Source: an uncultured Nioella sp. (GTDB lineage: Bacteria; Pseudomonadota; Alphaproteobacteria; Rhodobacterales; Rhodobacteraceae). Taken from it: DNA of 64,000 nucleotides. The stretch covers positions 62,001-126,000 of the forward strand of contig CANLZL010000004.1 in the NCBI GenBank assembly GCA_947495575.1. The letters are read 5' to 3'. The notes below the pieces were generated by a model. It had not been told where the DNA came from and searched no databases. It saw only the letters and a program-made list of their open reading frames with translations. Position 1 is the first letter of the stretch. Every line of letters begins with the position of its first letter. Made by a program: the position numbers and the translations under genes. Shown here piece after piece: positions 37,762-45,863 of this stretch.

Positions 37762-38955
37762 TCAGTTCTGCGGAACGGCGGTGCCGACATTGTCGCCCGT
37801 GCCATCCTGGCGGGCCGAGGCCGAAGCGAGCGTATCGCGCAATTCGGCTTCCATCTTCTCCATTTCGGCTTCGGCTTCGGCGCGGCGGCGTTTGCCCTCA
37901 TCGGCGATCTGCAGGCTTTCTTCGATTGTCGCAATCAGATCGGCATTGGCCTGTTTGACAGCTTCGATATCAAAGACGCCACGCTCCATTTCTTCGCGGA
38001 CCATGCGGTTGGATTCGCGCAGGTTGGCCGCGTTGGATTTCAGCAATTCATTGGTCAGGTCATTGGCCTCACGCACGGCTTGGGCAGCCTGGGTCGAGCG
38101 CTGGATAGTCAGCGCCTGGGCCAGCTGGGTTTCCCAAAGCGGAACGGTATTGACGAGGGTTGAATTGATCTTGGTGACCAGCGACTTGTCGTTTTCCTGC
38201 ACCAGACGGATCGAGGGCAGTGACTGCATCGTCACCTGACGGGTCAACTTCAGGTCATGAACCCGGCGTTCCAGATCGTCACGGGCTGCGCGCAGGTCGC
38301 GCAATTCCTGCGCCTGCATCACCTGCTTTTCTTCTGGCGCGGCCTGAACTTCGGCCTCTTTCGCGGGGATGTCGTTTTCATCCAGATATTTAATCTTCTC
38401 TTCGCCCGCCGCGATATAAAGCGCCAGTTCGTCGTAGAAATTCAGGGTCTTATCGTAAAGCTGATCGAGCGATTTGATGTCTTTCATCAGCACATGTTCA
38501 TGCGCCAAGAGTTCATCGGTGATACGGTCAATCTGGCCCTGAACATCTTCGTATTTGGCGATGAAATCATGTACCGGTTTGGCGCGGCCAAACAGTCGCT
38601 CCCACCAGCTTTGCTTGCGATTGGGGTCCAGCTCGGTGACAGAAAACCCGCGAATGGTGCCAACAATCTCACGCAAGGAATTGCCAGCGGGGCCAACATC
38701 TTTGTTTTTCACGCCATCCAGCATGGCTTGAGAGATGACCTGAAGTTCGGCCTGTGCGCCCGAGCCGAAGGTGACGATGGAGTTTGTATCCGTCATGTCC
38801 AGCTCGGCCATGCGTTTGCGAATCTCCTCCGCCGTGGGCGGTTCGGCATCGGCCAAAGGCACCAGATCGGTTGACGGTTCAGGCAAGACAGCCGCGTTCA
38901 ACTCATCCACCATGGTTGCGACAGCTTCGGCTTGTTCGCGGATTTCTACACTCAT
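37762..38955 (-). CDS. telA: TelA/KlaA family toxic-anion resistance protein
   Basis: A 397-residue, mostly helical cytoplasmic protein. Family signs are S-I-V-T-F-G-S-G-A-Q, S-W-W-E-R-L-F-G, the L-D-Q-L-Y-D-K-T segment and L-P-S-I-R-L-V-Q-E-N-D-K-S-L-V-T-K-I with N-T-V-P-L-W. TelA proteins are linked to tellurite and colicin resistance and to membrane stress; their biochemical role is unresolved. xpaC precedes it by 12 nt and the DUF2927 lipoprotein follows, all likely in one message. Confidence 0.9.
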   Translation of the reverse strand: MSVEIREQAEAVATMVDELNAAVLPEPSTDLVPLADAEPPTAEEIRKRMAELDMTDTNSIVTFGSGAQAELQVISQAMLDGVKNKDVGPAGNSLREIVGTIRGFSVTELDPNRKQSWWERLFGRAKPVHDFIAKYEDVQGQIDRITDELLAHEHVLMKDIKSLDQLYDKTLNFYDELALYIAAGEEKIKYLDENDIPAKEAEVQAAPEEKQVMQAQELRDLRAARDDLERRVHDLKLTRQVTMQSLPSIRLVQENDKSLVTKINSTLVNTVPLWETQLAQALTIQRSTQAAQAVREANDLTNELLKSNAANLRESNRMVREEMERGVFDIEAVKQANADLIATIEESLQIADEGKRRRAEAEAEMEKMEAELRDTLASASARQDGTGDNVGTAVPQN

Positions 38956-38967
38956 CTCTGTTGGTCC

Positions 38968-39876
38968 TTATTTTTTTATATCTATATGCAGGTTATCGCG
39001 CGTTAATCGTTCGCGCAAAACATTGATTTCAACATCCAGATCGCTGCGGTCGGTCAGCAGCATTTTCTGCGTCCGCTTGGCAAAATTGGTTTCCAGGTCG
39101 TCCAGAAGGGCAACGTAATCTGCGCGAACCGACGCTTCGCGGTTGCGTGCATAAATGTCGGCAAATTTCACAGTCGCATCGCGCGCGCCTTGCAGGTAAA
39201 CGCCCAGATATTTGCGCGCTTGTGTCAGGTCGCGGGGGTCTTCTTCGACCGTGCGGAACATATCTCGGGCTGTGGCCTGAAACGCATCAACCCGCGCCTC
39301 CAATTGCCGGTCGCCCGCGCGCTTGATGGCGTCTGACATGACATCCAGATGCGCCTCTGCTTCTTCCACTTTGCGGGCCACGCGGTCTGACTGGAAGGTA
39401 TCGACGCCTTCCAATCCCTTGTTTTTCAATGGGTCGATCCCGAAAGAAAAGCTATGCAGGCCTGCCGCGACGGCGCCGATGATCACCGCCGTCAGAGGGT
39501 TCCACTGCCCGCCAAAGATCAAGGCCGCAACGCCGACGCCGGTCAATGCTGACGCAAAAATCTTACGTGGTATCGCAGGTTTGCGCGCCACTTTGCGCTC
39601 ATTATAGGCGTCTTCGGCCCGGATGCCGTCGCGCAATAGCCATACTGCCAAGAGCAGGACGGCAGCACCGGCCAGATCGGTCACCATCTCAGTTACAGGC
39701 TGCACGAACGCAGTCAGAAAGGTCAGCAGCGGCAGAATGAACAGGATGTTGATCCGAGCGCCGTACCTAGCCGGGCTGCGGCCGCGAAAGCTGGCCTCGA
39801 CCGTTGGCATCTCAGGCGCCTCGATATCCGTCTGCGAAGGATCGGGGCTGAACTTGCCGCCATAGCGTTGCGCCAT
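38968..39876 (-). CDS. XpaC-family (5-bromo-4-chloroindolyl phosphate hydrolysis) membrane protein
   Basis: A 302-residue protein: two N-terminal hydrophobic pairs at about 40-85 and 108-145, then a long charged coiled coil to the end (D-V-M-S-D-A-I-K-R-A-G-D, L-D-D-L-E-T-N-F-A-K-R-T-Q-K-M-L). XpaC is the usual companion of TelA. The family name comes from a screen phenotype and no phosphatase site is visible. It starts 2 nt after the stop of the 29-aa peptide. Confidence 0.85.
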   Translation of the reverse strand: MAQRYGGKFSPDPSQTDIEAPEMPTVEASFRGRSPARYGARINILFILPLLTFLTAFVQPVTEMVTDLAGAAVLLLAVWLLRDGIRAEDAYNERKVARKPAIPRKIFASALTGVGVAALIFGGQWNPLTAVIIGAVAAGLHSFSFGIDPLKNKGLEGVDTFQSDRVARKVEEAEAHLDVMSDAIKRAGDRQLEARVDAFQATARDMFRTVEEDPRDLTQARKYLGVYLQGARDATVKFADIYARNREASVRADYVALLDDLETNFAKRTQKMLLTDRSDLDVEINVLRERLTRDNLHIDIKK

Positions 39877-39878
39877 GC

Positions 39879-39968
39879 TTAAAACACTCCGAACCCGCCG
39901 AAGATCGCCATCACAATGATGACGCTCAGCGCTACAAAAGATACGCCCTGAAGGCCATTTGAACTCAT
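39879..39968 (-). CDS. 29-aa hydrophobic membrane peptide in the TerC-TelA operon
   Basis: An ATG at 39968 with AGGGG 7 nt upstream opens a 29-codon frame ending TAA, 2 nt before xpaC. The product has S-S-N-G-L-Q-G then one hydrophobic helix (V-S-F-V-A-L-S-V-I-I-V-M-A-I-F) and ends G-G-F-G-V-F. This is the shape of small regulatory membrane proteins such as those that bind transporters or sensors. No family was recognised. Confidence 0.6.
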   Translation of the reverse strand: MSSNGLQGVSFVALSVIIVMAIFGGFGVF

Positions 39969-40024
39969 GTCAGAACCCCTTTCCGACCAATAGGATAAGC
40001 ATGGGGGTCACCAAAAACCAGATG

Positions 40025-40873
40025 TCAGTGGCGCGAATCCTCTACCGGGATGATTTCCGCCTGCGCCCCAAGCGCGCGTTCTGTATCCAGCTTGCGTTTA
40101 TAGCCGGTTTGTAAAATCTCGACGGCAAAGAGTACGACAACAGCGAAATAGAAAGTGGTCTTTGACATCGGGATCAGAGGATGCCCAAAAATCAGGATCG
40201 CCATGTCATGGTCATGGGTCGCATGCTCCGCGGCCACACCGGCCTCACCCAACAAAACCACACCGACAATAAGCAGGATGAAAAGACCCAGAACCTCATA
40301 CATCCGGTTTTTCTCAATGAATTTCGTAACGCCATCGGCCAAAGCCAGCATCGCCCCGCCTGAGATCAGGATAGCGGCGGCCAGTATCGGGAAGACATCG
40401 GTGATAGCCAATGCCGACAGGATCGAGTCAAAGCTGAAAATCATGTTCATCAGCACGATCATCATCACGACCTGAAAGGCTGATTTGCTTGGTTTGTCAT
40501 GCCCCTCATGATCCAGATCATGCATCGACAAGAGGTGCCCGATCTCTTTTACCGCCGTGTAGATGATGAACACCCCACCAAAGACAAAGACACAAGTGGC
40601 GAAATTCACGCCGCCCTCGATCACGCCTTCCCAGTTGAACCGGAAGAACGGTTCGGCGAGGGCGTCGATCAGCCGGATCATGACAAAAAGCAGGATAACC
40701 CGCATGGCAACCGCCACGATGATCCCCCAGAACCGCACCGATTTCTGGTTCTCTTTCGGCGCGCGTTGGCTCTCAATCGAGATGTAGAGAAGGTTGTCGA
40801 ACCCAAGGACAGCCTGCAAAAAGCAAAGCATCACGAGGTTTCCGAGATTTTCGAATGTCAGCAGGTCAGCCAT
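40025..40873 (-). CDS. TerC-family integral membrane protein
   Basis: A 282-residue membrane protein of about seven helices. F-L-Q-A-V-L-G-F-D-N-L-L-Y-I near residue 20 and M-I-F-S-F-D-S-I-L-S-A-L-A near 145 carry the paired acidic residues of TerC. His-rich loops (H-D-L-D-H-E-G-H-D and H-A-T-H-D-H-D) suggest metal binding. TerC proteins are tied to tellurite resistance and metal homeostasis. The ATG at 40873 gives the family start; upstream in-frame codons are not used. A 56-nt gap leads to the 29-aa peptide. Confidence 0.88.
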   Translation of the reverse strand: MADLLTFENLGNLVMLCFLQAVLGFDNLLYISIESQRAPKENQKSVRFWGIIVAVAMRVILLFVMIRLIDALAEPFFRFNWEGVIEGGVNFATCVFVFGGVFIIYTAVKEIGHLLSMHDLDHEGHDKPSKSAFQVVMMIVLMNMIFSFDSILSALAITDVFPILAAAILISGGAMLALADGVTKFIEKNRMYEVLGLFILLIVGVVLLGEAGVAAEHATHDHDMAILIFGHPLIPMSKTTFYFAVVVLFAVEILQTGYKRKLDTERALGAQAEIIPVEDSRH

Positions 40874-40918
40874 CGTCGTAGAATACCTTAAGTTGAATTG
40901 GCCAAAGGTATGGCGCAA

Positions 40919-41644
40919 TCAGCGCTGTTTGAAAAGTTGGTCTTTCTTGGCCATGTCTTTTGGTTTGCCGCGCAATTCTGCCGCCAGCGCGCGGCCTGCG
41001 ATCACTCCGGGGCGCGCGCTGAGTTCATCCAGCCATCGCGCCAGATGCGGTTTGTCATCGAGAGTTTGCTGCTGACCTTCCCAAAGCGAAGCCCATCCCC
41101 AACTGGCGATATCCGCAATCGAATAGAAATCTCCGGCCAGATAGCGCGATTGGCCCAAACGCGTGTTCATTACCCGATAAAGCCGCGCCGTTTCATTGCG
41201 GTAGCGATCCTTGGCATAAGGCAAGTCATTGGGCGGATCCATCAGCGGCGCATATTTCAGGAAATGGTGCGCCTGGCCGGCCATAGGACCAAGACCGCCC
41301 ATTTGCCACATCAACCATTGATCGACGACGATGCGGTCGCGTTCGCTCTCTCCATAAAATCGGCCCGTCTTGCGGGCCAAATATTGAAGGATCGCACCGG
41401 ATTCAAAGATCGAGATCGGGTCCCCACCCGGCCCATCGGGATCAATGATCGCAGGCATCCGGTTGTTGGGTGAAATGGCCAGAAATTCCGGCTTATGCTG
41501 ATCCCCTTCGTTGATATTGATCAGGTTCAGATTGTAGGGTAGGCCCATCTCTTCCAGCGCGATTGAGATCTTCCAGCCGTTCGGTGTGGGCCAGAAGTAA
41601 AGCTCGATAGGGTCTGCCATGATCTGTTGGGCCTTGTCTTTCAT
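40919..41644 (-). CDS. Glutathione S-transferase (YfcG/YghU-like)
   Basis: A 241-residue cytosolic GST. The thioredoxin fold opens I-E-L-Y-F-W-P-T-P-N-G-W-K-I-S-I-A-L-E-E, with N-R-M-P-A-I-I-D and F-E-S-G-A-I-L-Q-Y-L-A as glutathione-binding segments. The T-P-N-G-x-K pattern matches the YghU/YfcG disulfide-bond reductases. GAGGG precedes the ATG by 7 nt. terC starts 46 nt downstream on the same strand, so redox support of the block is possible. Confidence 0.9.
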   Translation of the reverse strand: MKDKAQQIMADPIELYFWPTPNGWKISIALEEMGLPYNLNLININEGDQHKPEFLAISPNNRMPAIIDPDGPGGDPISIFESGAILQYLARKTGRFYGESERDRIVVDQWLMWQMGGLGPMAGQAHHFLKYAPLMDPPNDLPYAKDRYRNETARLYRVMNTRLGQSRYLAGDFYSIADIASWGWASLWEGQQQTLDDKPHLARWLDELSARPGVIAGRALAAELRGKPKDMAKKDQLFKQR

Positions 41645-41890
41645 ATCAATACCCTCAGCTTTGCGGGCATCCCCGCCGGTGGCAAGCCTTAGAACGGGCG
41701 AATCTTCGAAAACTGGCCAATGGACCTTGGGTCAACCACCAGCATCCTTGGCGACTTTTGCATTTGGACGAAGATACTCGCTTTCTCCCGCCCAAATCAC
41801 AGGGAGCCCAACAAGACACCGGAGGTGCCCGGTCATATGCAATTACGCAAACACCAAAGAGGTGTCTGGCGCAGGTCTTGCGCGCCGGGC
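41645..41890. other. Divergent intergenic region between the GST gene and the metZ leader
   Basis: No supported gene was found here. It must hold the GST promoter on the minus strand. A small hairpin ACACC / GGTGT lies near 41852-41867. Short ORFs across it do not have ribosome sites or recognisable products. Confidence 0.5.
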
Positions 41891-41919
41891 TTGACGTTGC
41901 GCGGCGCGGGGCCTATGCC
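41891..41919 (+). promoter_or_regulatory. Promoter of the metZ leader transcript
   Basis: TTGACG at 41891-41896 and TATGCC at 41914-41919 with a 17-nt spacer. The predicted start near 41926 leaves only a few nucleotides before the riboswitch. Confidence 0.75.
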
Positions 41920-41930
41920 ATCCAACACGA

Positions 41931-41985
41931 CGTGGCGATTTGTTAACCGGATTGCGGGCCACGCTAAACACTCCGCTAAAGAGGT
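41931..41985 (+). ncRNA. SAM-II riboswitch upstream of metZ
   Basis: The sequence fits the SAM-II consensus. P1 is CGTGG at 41931-41935 paired with CCACG at 41959-41963. In between is GATTTGTTAACCGGATTGC, and after P1 come CTAAA and CCGCTAAAGAGG. These are the conserved blocks of the alphaproteobacterial metA/metZ aptamer that folds as a pseudoknot around SAM. The 3' end, AAAGAGG, is also the ribosome-binding site of the following leader ORF, so ligand binding should hide it. Confidence 0.92.
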
Positions 41986-41992
41986 CGAGCCT

Positions 41993-42070
41993 ATGCCAGT
42001 TCTGGCGGACGCCCCCGACCGTTTTACCGGTTCGGGGCTTTTTTGTTCCGGGCCAGAGCCAGAGAGATGA
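41993..42070 (+). CDS. 25-codon leader ORF between riboswitch and metZ
   Basis: The ATG sits 8 nt after the AAAGAGG at the riboswitch end, the position normally held by the regulated gene. The frame runs 25 codons (M-P-V-L-A-D-A-P-D-R-F-T...E-P-E-R) and stops 9 nt before the metZ ATG. An intrinsic terminator lies inside it at 42011-42044. The product is probably not functional; translation itself is the likely signal. Inference only. Confidence 0.6.
   Translation: MPVLADAPDRFTGSGLFCSGPEPER
42011..42044 (+). terminator. Attenuator hairpin inside the metZ leader ORF
   Basis: GCCCC(C)GA-CCG pairs with CGG-TTCGGGGC around a short T-rich loop, then six T. This is a complete Rho-independent terminator between the riboswitch and metZ. 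A stretch GGTCG at 41983-41987 could pair with CGACC in the left arm and act as an anti-terminator. Confidence 0.8.
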
Positions 42071-42079
42071 GACGACGAT

Positions 42080-43285
42080 ATGACCCTGGGACCCAAACAG
42101 CTTCCCGATCACGCCCGCCCCCGCACCCGCGCGGTACATGGCGGCACCCGCCGCAGCCAATATGGAGAGGTCAGCGAAGCCATCTTCATGACGCAGGGCT
42201 TTGTTTATGACAGTGCCGAACAGGCAGAAGCGAGGTTTATCGAATCCGGCGATGATGAGTTCATCTATGCCCGCTATGGCAACCCGACCGTGCGGATGTT
42301 CGAAGAACGCATCGCGATGCTGGAAGGCACAGAGGATGCCTTTGCCACGGCATCTGGCATGGCGGCGGTCAATGCAGCGCTCACATCGCTCTTGAAGGCG
42401 GGCGATCACGTGGTTTCAGCCAAGGCGCTCTTTGGTTCCTGCCTCTATATCCTCGAAGAAGTGCTGACGCGTTACGGCGTTGAAGTCACCTTTGTTGATG
42501 GGTGCAACCTTGAAGAATGGAAGGCCGCCATCCGCCCAGACACAAAGGCAGTGTTTTTCGAATCCATGTCCAACCCCACTTTGGAAGTTGTCGACATCCA
42601 AGCGGTTTCGGATCTTGCTCACGCGCACGGTGCCTTGGTCATCGTCGATAACGTGTTTGCGACACCTGTGCTGCAACGCTCGGGCGACCTAGGCGCCGAC
42701 GTTATCGTCTATTCCGCAACCAAGCATATAGACGGGCAGGGCCGTGCGCTTGGTGGCGTGGTTTGCGGCACACGTGAGTTTATCCGGAAAACACTGGAAC
42801 CCTACCTCAAACACACCGGTGGTTCCATGTCGCCATTCAACGCCTGGGTGATGTTGAAATCGCTAGAGACCCTTGACCTGCGGGTGCGCGCCCAGGCCGC
42901 GACTGCGTTGGAAGTGGCCGAAGCCCTGTCCGGCACGCCTGGTTTTTCCAAGGTCATTTATCCGTTCCTCAAAGATCACCCGCATCACGATCTTGCGAAA
43001 GCACAGATGCAGGGCGGCGGAACTGTGATTGCACTTGAACTGGAGGGTGGACGCGACGCCGCGTTCAAATTCCTCAATGCGCTTGAGATCGCGGTCATCT
43101 CGAATAACTTGGGCGATGCCAAGTCGATTATCACACATCCCACGACCACGACCCATCAGCGCCTTACCGACGAACAGCGCGACGAGCTGGGAATCACCGA
43201 GGGGTTGCTGCGCCTGTCGATCGGGTTGGAAGATCCCGCTGATCTGATCGCTGATCTGCGTCAGGCGCTGGCCGCAGCATCCTGA
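42080..43285 (+). CDS. metZ: O-succinylhomoserine sulfhydrylase (MetZ), PLP-dependent
   Basis: A 401-residue Cys/Met-metabolism enzyme that makes homocysteine from O-succinylhomoserine and sulfide. Markers are R-T-R-A-V-H-G-G at the N-terminus, Y-A-R-Y-G-N-P-T near residue 71, A-S-G-M-A-A-V-N-A-A for cofactor phosphate binding, and Y-S-A-T-K-H-I-D-G-Q-G-R with the PLP lysine near residue 215. The SAM-II riboswitch and leader attenuator upstream fit feedback by SAM. A GAGAG site overlaps the leader stop. Confidence 0.95.
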   Translation: MTLGPKQLPDHARPRTRAVHGGTRRSQYGEVSEAIFMTQGFVYDSAEQAEARFIESGDDEFIYARYGNPTVRMFEERIAMLEGTEDAFATASGMAAVNAALTSLLKAGDHVVSAKALFGSCLYILEEVLTRYGVEVTFVDGCNLEEWKAAIRPDTKAVFFESMSNPTLEVVDIQAVSDLAHAHGALVIVDNVFATPVLQRSGDLGADVIVYSATKHIDGQGRALGGVVCGTREFIRKTLEPYLKHTGGSMSPFNAWVMLKSLETLDLRVRAQAATALEVAEALSGTPGFSKVIYPFLKDHPHHDLAKAQMQGGGTVIALELEGGRDAAFKFLNALEIAVISNNLGDAKSIITHPTTTTHQRLTDEQRDELGITEGLLRLSIGLEDPADLIADLRQALAAAS

Positions 43286-43342
43286 GCTGCGCGTCAAAAG
43301 CAATGTAGAAATGCAAGATCAAATTGAGTAAAGGCTTCTGCC

Positions 43343-44080
43343 ATGAAACGATTTTTGATCCTGCAACTCCGGCCCGAAGATGAAGCCGCCGACGAGGAAT
43401 TCACCAGTTTCCTCGCCCGAAGTGGCCTGACGGCCGAAGAAACCCACCGTATCCGGCTGGATCAGGAAGACCTGCCCGCAGATCTGAGCCTTTCCGACTA
43501 TGCCGGCGTCATTGTGGGTGGCGGGCCGGGCTGCGTCTCGGACGCCCCCGATGAAAAACCGGCAGATGAGGCTAAGATCGAGGCCGAAATCATGGGGTTG
43601 ATGCCCGAGATCACTGAACGCGATATGCCCTATCTTGGGTGTTGTTATGGCCTCGGTATTCTCGCGCATCATTTGGGCGGGGAGGTCAGCAAACGCAAAT
43701 TTGGTGAGGCGATAGGCGGCACCAATTGCACCATCACGCCCGATGGGCAAACAGACCCCCTCTTTGACGGTGTGCCCCGTGAGTTTCGCGCGCTCGTCGG
43801 CCACAAAGAAGCGGTCCAGGAAACGCCGCCGGGCGCTGTGCATTTGGTTGCGGGTGAAAATTGCCCGATGCAGATGATTCGATATGGCCAAAACGTTTAT
43901 GCGACCCAGTTTCATCCCGAAGCAGATGGCCAAAGCTTTGCCACCCGCATCCGCATTTACCGCAATAAGGGCTATTTCCACCCTGATGAGGCCGATGACC
44001 TCTCTGCTGCGGTATTGGCCGAAGAAATTACAGCGCCCGAGCAGATTTTGCGCAATTTTGTGGCCCGATATCGCCAGTAA
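43343..44080 (+). CDS. Class I glutamine amidotransferase (GMP synthase-like)
   Basis: A 245-residue protein with the GATase fold. V-I-V-G-G-G-P-G lies near residue 57, the nucleophile elbow is L-G-C-C-Y-G-L-G near residue 96, and the catalytic His is in Y-A-T-Q-F-H-P-E-A near 192, so the active site looks intact. It releases ammonia from glutamine for an unknown acceptor. A stand-alone gene upstream of folE2; it might act in catabolism of a gamma-glutamyl compound. No synthetase domain is attached. Confidence 0.85.
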   Translation: MKRFLILQLRPEDEAADEEFTSFLARSGLTAEETHRIRLDQEDLPADLSLSDYAGVIVGGGPGCVSDAPDEKPADEAKIEAEIMGLMPEITERDMPYLGCCYGLGILAHHLGGEVSKRKFGEAIGGTNCTITPDGQTDPLFDGVPREFRALVGHKEAVQETPPGAVHLVAGENCPMQMIRYGQNVYATQFHPEADGQSFATRIRIYRNKGYFHPDEADDLSAAVLAEEITAPEQILRNFVARYRQ

Positions 44081-44296
44081 TTTTGGCAAATAGATAAAAC
44101 TTTATCTTAGTTTTTAAGGGGGTATTAAGCGTTCAACCTGCATAGAGGAGTGAGCCAATTCAGCGATGTTGCGGCGTATTTTGTAACAATTGTGATCTGC
44201 GCACATGCCGCATGCGTATCTGTAATGTCGGAAATGCTTGGATTGGCGCGGGCGATTGCCCATATACTCACTCTGTGCTGAGAGGGAAGGATCACG

Positions 44297-45394
44297 ATGA
44301 ACCTCCAAATCACTGATATGGCAAAGCTGCCAGATAGCGACGAGGCGCGTCGCGCGCTCAAGGTTTTGAAAGCTTGGGTTCGGACGGCCTCTGCCAAAGA
44401 TCTGGAGGCGCTGGACCCAGCCGTTGCACGCCTTTTGCCCGATGGCACGGAGTATCCTGAGTTTTCCCGTGAGTACCCCGATAATTTTGTGGCGGACGGT
44501 GATTACAAGGCGTCCTTGCCGGATTTGCAGAACGGGCCATCCTCGCTCATCAAAGGTCAGAAACGTGTCATCCAGCATGTCGGGATTTCAAATTTCCGCC
44601 TGCCGTTGCGCTATCACACTCGCAACAATGGCGACCTGACACTGGAAACCTCCGTTACCGGGTCCGTCAGCCTTGAGGCCGAGAAAAAAGGCATAAATAT
44701 GAGCCGCATCATGCGCTCATTCTATGAACATGCCGACCGCACGTTCAGTTTCAAAGTGATGGAAGCTGCTCTCGACGACTACAAGACCGATCTCGATAGT
44801 TTTGATGCGCGTATCCAAATGCGGTTTTCCTTCCCCGTCAAAGTGCAAAGCCTGCGCTCGGGACTGTCCGGCTACCAGTATTACGATATCGCGCTGGAAC
44901 TGGTTGAGCAGGCCGGTCAACGTGTTCGGGTCATGCATCTGGATTATGTATATAGCTCCACTTGCCCCTGTTCTCTGGAACTCAGCGAACATGCGCGGGA
45001 AACGCGCGGGCAATTGGCCACGCCCCATTCGCAGCGGTCAGTCGCCCGGATGTCTGTGGTGGTGAAGCCCGACCAGCCCTGTCTGTGGTTCGAAGACGTC
45101 ATCGACCTTGCCCGCAAGGCTGTGCCGACAGAAACACAAGTCATGGTCAAACGCGAAGACGAACAGGCTTTTGCAGAGTTGAATGCTGCAAACCCGATTT
45201 TCGTGGAAGACGCAGCGCGCCTTTTTGCGGAGGCGCTGCATGGCGACCACCGTATTGGCGATTTCCGGGTGGTCGCGAGCCACCAGGAAAGCCTGCACAG
45301 CCACGACGCTGTTAGTGTCCTGACCGAGGGTGAGACATTTGCCGCGGCCAGTCTTGACCCGCGCCTGTTCCAAACCCTTATCCACCAGGGCTGA
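44297..45394 (+). CDS. folE2: GTP cyclohydrolase FolE2
   Basis: A 365-residue type IB GTP cyclohydrolase, making dihydroneopterin triphosphate for folate. FolE2 signatures are I-Q-H-V-G-I-S-N-F-R-L-P near residue 93, S-S-T-C-P-C-S-L-E-L with the metal cysteine near residue 224, and P-H-S-Q-R-S near 244. FolE2 enzymes work with metals other than Zn, so they often replace FolE under zinc limitation. No clear Zur box was found upstream. AGGGAAGG precedes the ATG. Confidence 0.95.
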   Translation: MNLQITDMAKLPDSDEARRALKVLKAWVRTASAKDLEALDPAVARLLPDGTEYPEFSREYPDNFVADGDYKASLPDLQNGPSSLIKGQKRVIQHVGISNFRLPLRYHTRNNGDLTLETSVTGSVSLEAEKKGINMSRIMRSFYEHADRTFSFKVMEAALDDYKTDLDSFDARIQMRFSFPVKVQSLRSGLSGYQYYDIALELVEQAGQRVRVMHLDYVYSSTCPCSLELSEHARETRGQLATPHSQRSVARMSVVVKPDQPCLWFEDVIDLARKAVPTETQVMVKREDEQAFAELNAANPIFVEDAARLFAEALHGDHRIGDFRVVASHQESLHSHDAVSVLTEGETFAAASLDPRLFQTLIHQG

Positions 45395-45526
45395 TCCCTA
45401 CAAAAGCTTGCCATGCACCTGGTGCAATGCAGGATTTCTGCATTGTCTCTGGTGCCTGCGCGCGACCGCCTTATGTTCATTGCCAAGGGAGGAAACCACG
45501 CCACACCACTGATGGAGGTTTCCAAA

Positions 45527-45754
45527 ATGGCTGCAATTACAACGAATTCCCCGACACGCGCAGGTGGGTTCCGCACCGCATTCGCAGGGTTTTTCAAGAT
45601 GCTCGGTCGGGCTATTACGGCACATGCTGAATATCACGGACGCGTACGGCAAATCGAGCGGCTGCAACTGATGTCGGACGCTGAACTGGCCAAGCGTGGG
45701 ATCAGGCGTGATGAAATCGCGCAGCATGTATTCCGCGATATGTTCTACGCATAA
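45527..45754 (+). CDS. DUF1127 small protein
   Basis: A 75-residue protein. The C-terminal half holds the DUF1127 block with V-R-Q-I-E-R-L-Q-L-M-S-D-A-E-L-A-K-R-G-I, then R-D-E-I-A-Q-H-V-F. Related small proteins bind RNA and influence phosphate or nitrogen metabolism and sRNA maturation in Rhodobacter and Agrobacterium. GGAGG lies 8 nt before the ATG at 45527, favoured over upstream starts. Confidence 0.85.
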   Translation: MAAITTNSPTRAGGFRTAFAGFFKMLGRAITAHAEYHGRVRQIERLQLMSDAELAKRGIRRDEIAQHVFRDMFYA

Positions 45755-45780
45755 CACCCCACAAAAAATTCTTACATCAG

Positions 45781-45813
45781 GCCGTTCCATTCCAGGAACG
45801 GCTTGATTGCTTT
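45781..45813 (+). terminator. Probable terminator after the DUF1127 gene
   Basis: GCCGTTCC / GGAACGGC is an 8-bp perfect stem with a 6-nt loop; TTGATTGCTTTT follows. The tail is only moderately T-rich. Confidence 0.6.
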
Positions 45814-45863
45814 TCAAGAGGATGTGGTTGACAGGCCTGCGCCACACGTCCAACGGTTCGCAC

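Noticed and set aside
44081..44296. Possible Zur box upstream of folE2
   Set aside because: FolE2 genes are often Zur-controlled, but no adequate palindrome was found here.
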